Source: Baffinella frigidus
Lineage: Eukaryota; Cryptophyceae; Cryptomonadales; Baffinellaceae
Assembly: GCA_026770585.1 (NCBI GenBank)
Contig: MU647054.1
Coordinates: forward strand, 59,383-69,869
Direction: 5' to 3'
Length of the DNA stretch: 10,487 nucleotides
Part shown: positions 10,452 through 10,487 of the stretch, in pieces
How the letters are laid out: each line of letters opens with the position of its first letter
How positions within the stretch are numbered: the first letter of the stretch is position 1
Program-made: the position numbers and the translations under genes
The notes under the pieces: model-generated
Database searches by the model: none
What the model was told of the DNA's origin: nothing
The model's input: only the letters and a program-made list of their open reading frames with translations

Positions 10452-10487
10452 GGCTTAGGGCTTAGGGATTAAGGGGGGGGGGGGGGG
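10452..10487 (+). repeat. Telomere-like units running into poly-G at the window edge
   Basis: GCTTAGGGCTTAGGGATTAAG followed by at least 14 G. A homopolymer at the boundary often marks an assembly break, so the true continuation may be longer telomere-like DNA. Confidence 0.75.

Noticed and set aside
1-10487. CRISPR array, bacterial operons, integrons or prophage.
   Set aside because: No regularly spaced identical repeats with unique spacers and no prokaryotic genes are present; telomere-type and MITE-type repeats point to a eukaryote.

Overview
The window looks like nuclear, gene-poor, repeat-dense eukaryotic DNA. I find no intact protein gene, rRNA or tRNA. The evidence for a eukaryote is interstitial TTTAGGG, TTAGGGC and TTGAGGG telomere-type arrays, long CT/CG microsatellites, poly-C and poly-G runs, and at least three families of short non-autonomous inverted-repeat elements, two of them bounded by TA. 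TTTAGGG-type telomeres occur in plants and in several algal lineages. With the high GC and nested palindromes, a unicellular alga (for example a cryptophyte, haptophyte or dinoflagellate) is my best guess, but the sequence does not fix the taxon. Both window edges lie in simple repeats, so this may be a short contig from a subtelomeric or heterochromatic region.

Layout. 1-430: two 216-bp tandem units of CT/CG microsatellite plus a GC-rich tag. 430-1260: mosaic of a 50-bp dispersed module and two ~185-bp copies of a longer module (here K). 1261-1880: three consecutive foldback structures, one with perfect 53-bp arms. 1880-2710: inverted and rearranged copies of modules seen in 480-1000, a SINE-like short repeat (J) and a perfect 48-bp tandem duplication. 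2728-3215: composite satellite of alternating A and B units, the B units containing half of a family C element. 3219-4030: an 80-bp direct repeat and two further hairpins. 4056-5170: family D, family F (two copies), a nested hairpin and a diverged family C copy. 5340-5840: dense palindromic cluster around four GC-box repeats. 5963-7200: D and C elements, including one C inserted into another C and one C split by a 0.3-kb segment with 82-bp direct repeats. 7240-8430: host repeat I interrupted by F, D and C elements. 8430-8715: mostly unique sequence. 8758-9165: truncated C and chained hairpins. 9125-9312: a coding-like stretch, possibly a captured exon fragment. 9321-10487: telomere-like arrays, a C element, two long hairpins and a large outer inverted repeat enclosing telomere-like DNA and a truncated D.

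What ties it together. There is no pathway here. The window is a record of small terminal-inverted-repeat elements inserting into each other. Filled and empty copies of the same host sequence exist side by side, so target-site duplications can be read directly: TA for family C, and a probable 10-11 bp duplication for family F. Several families that share no end sequence carry the same short palindromic core, CCTACNGTAGG, often near CCTAGG. This is the most unusual system-level signal I see.
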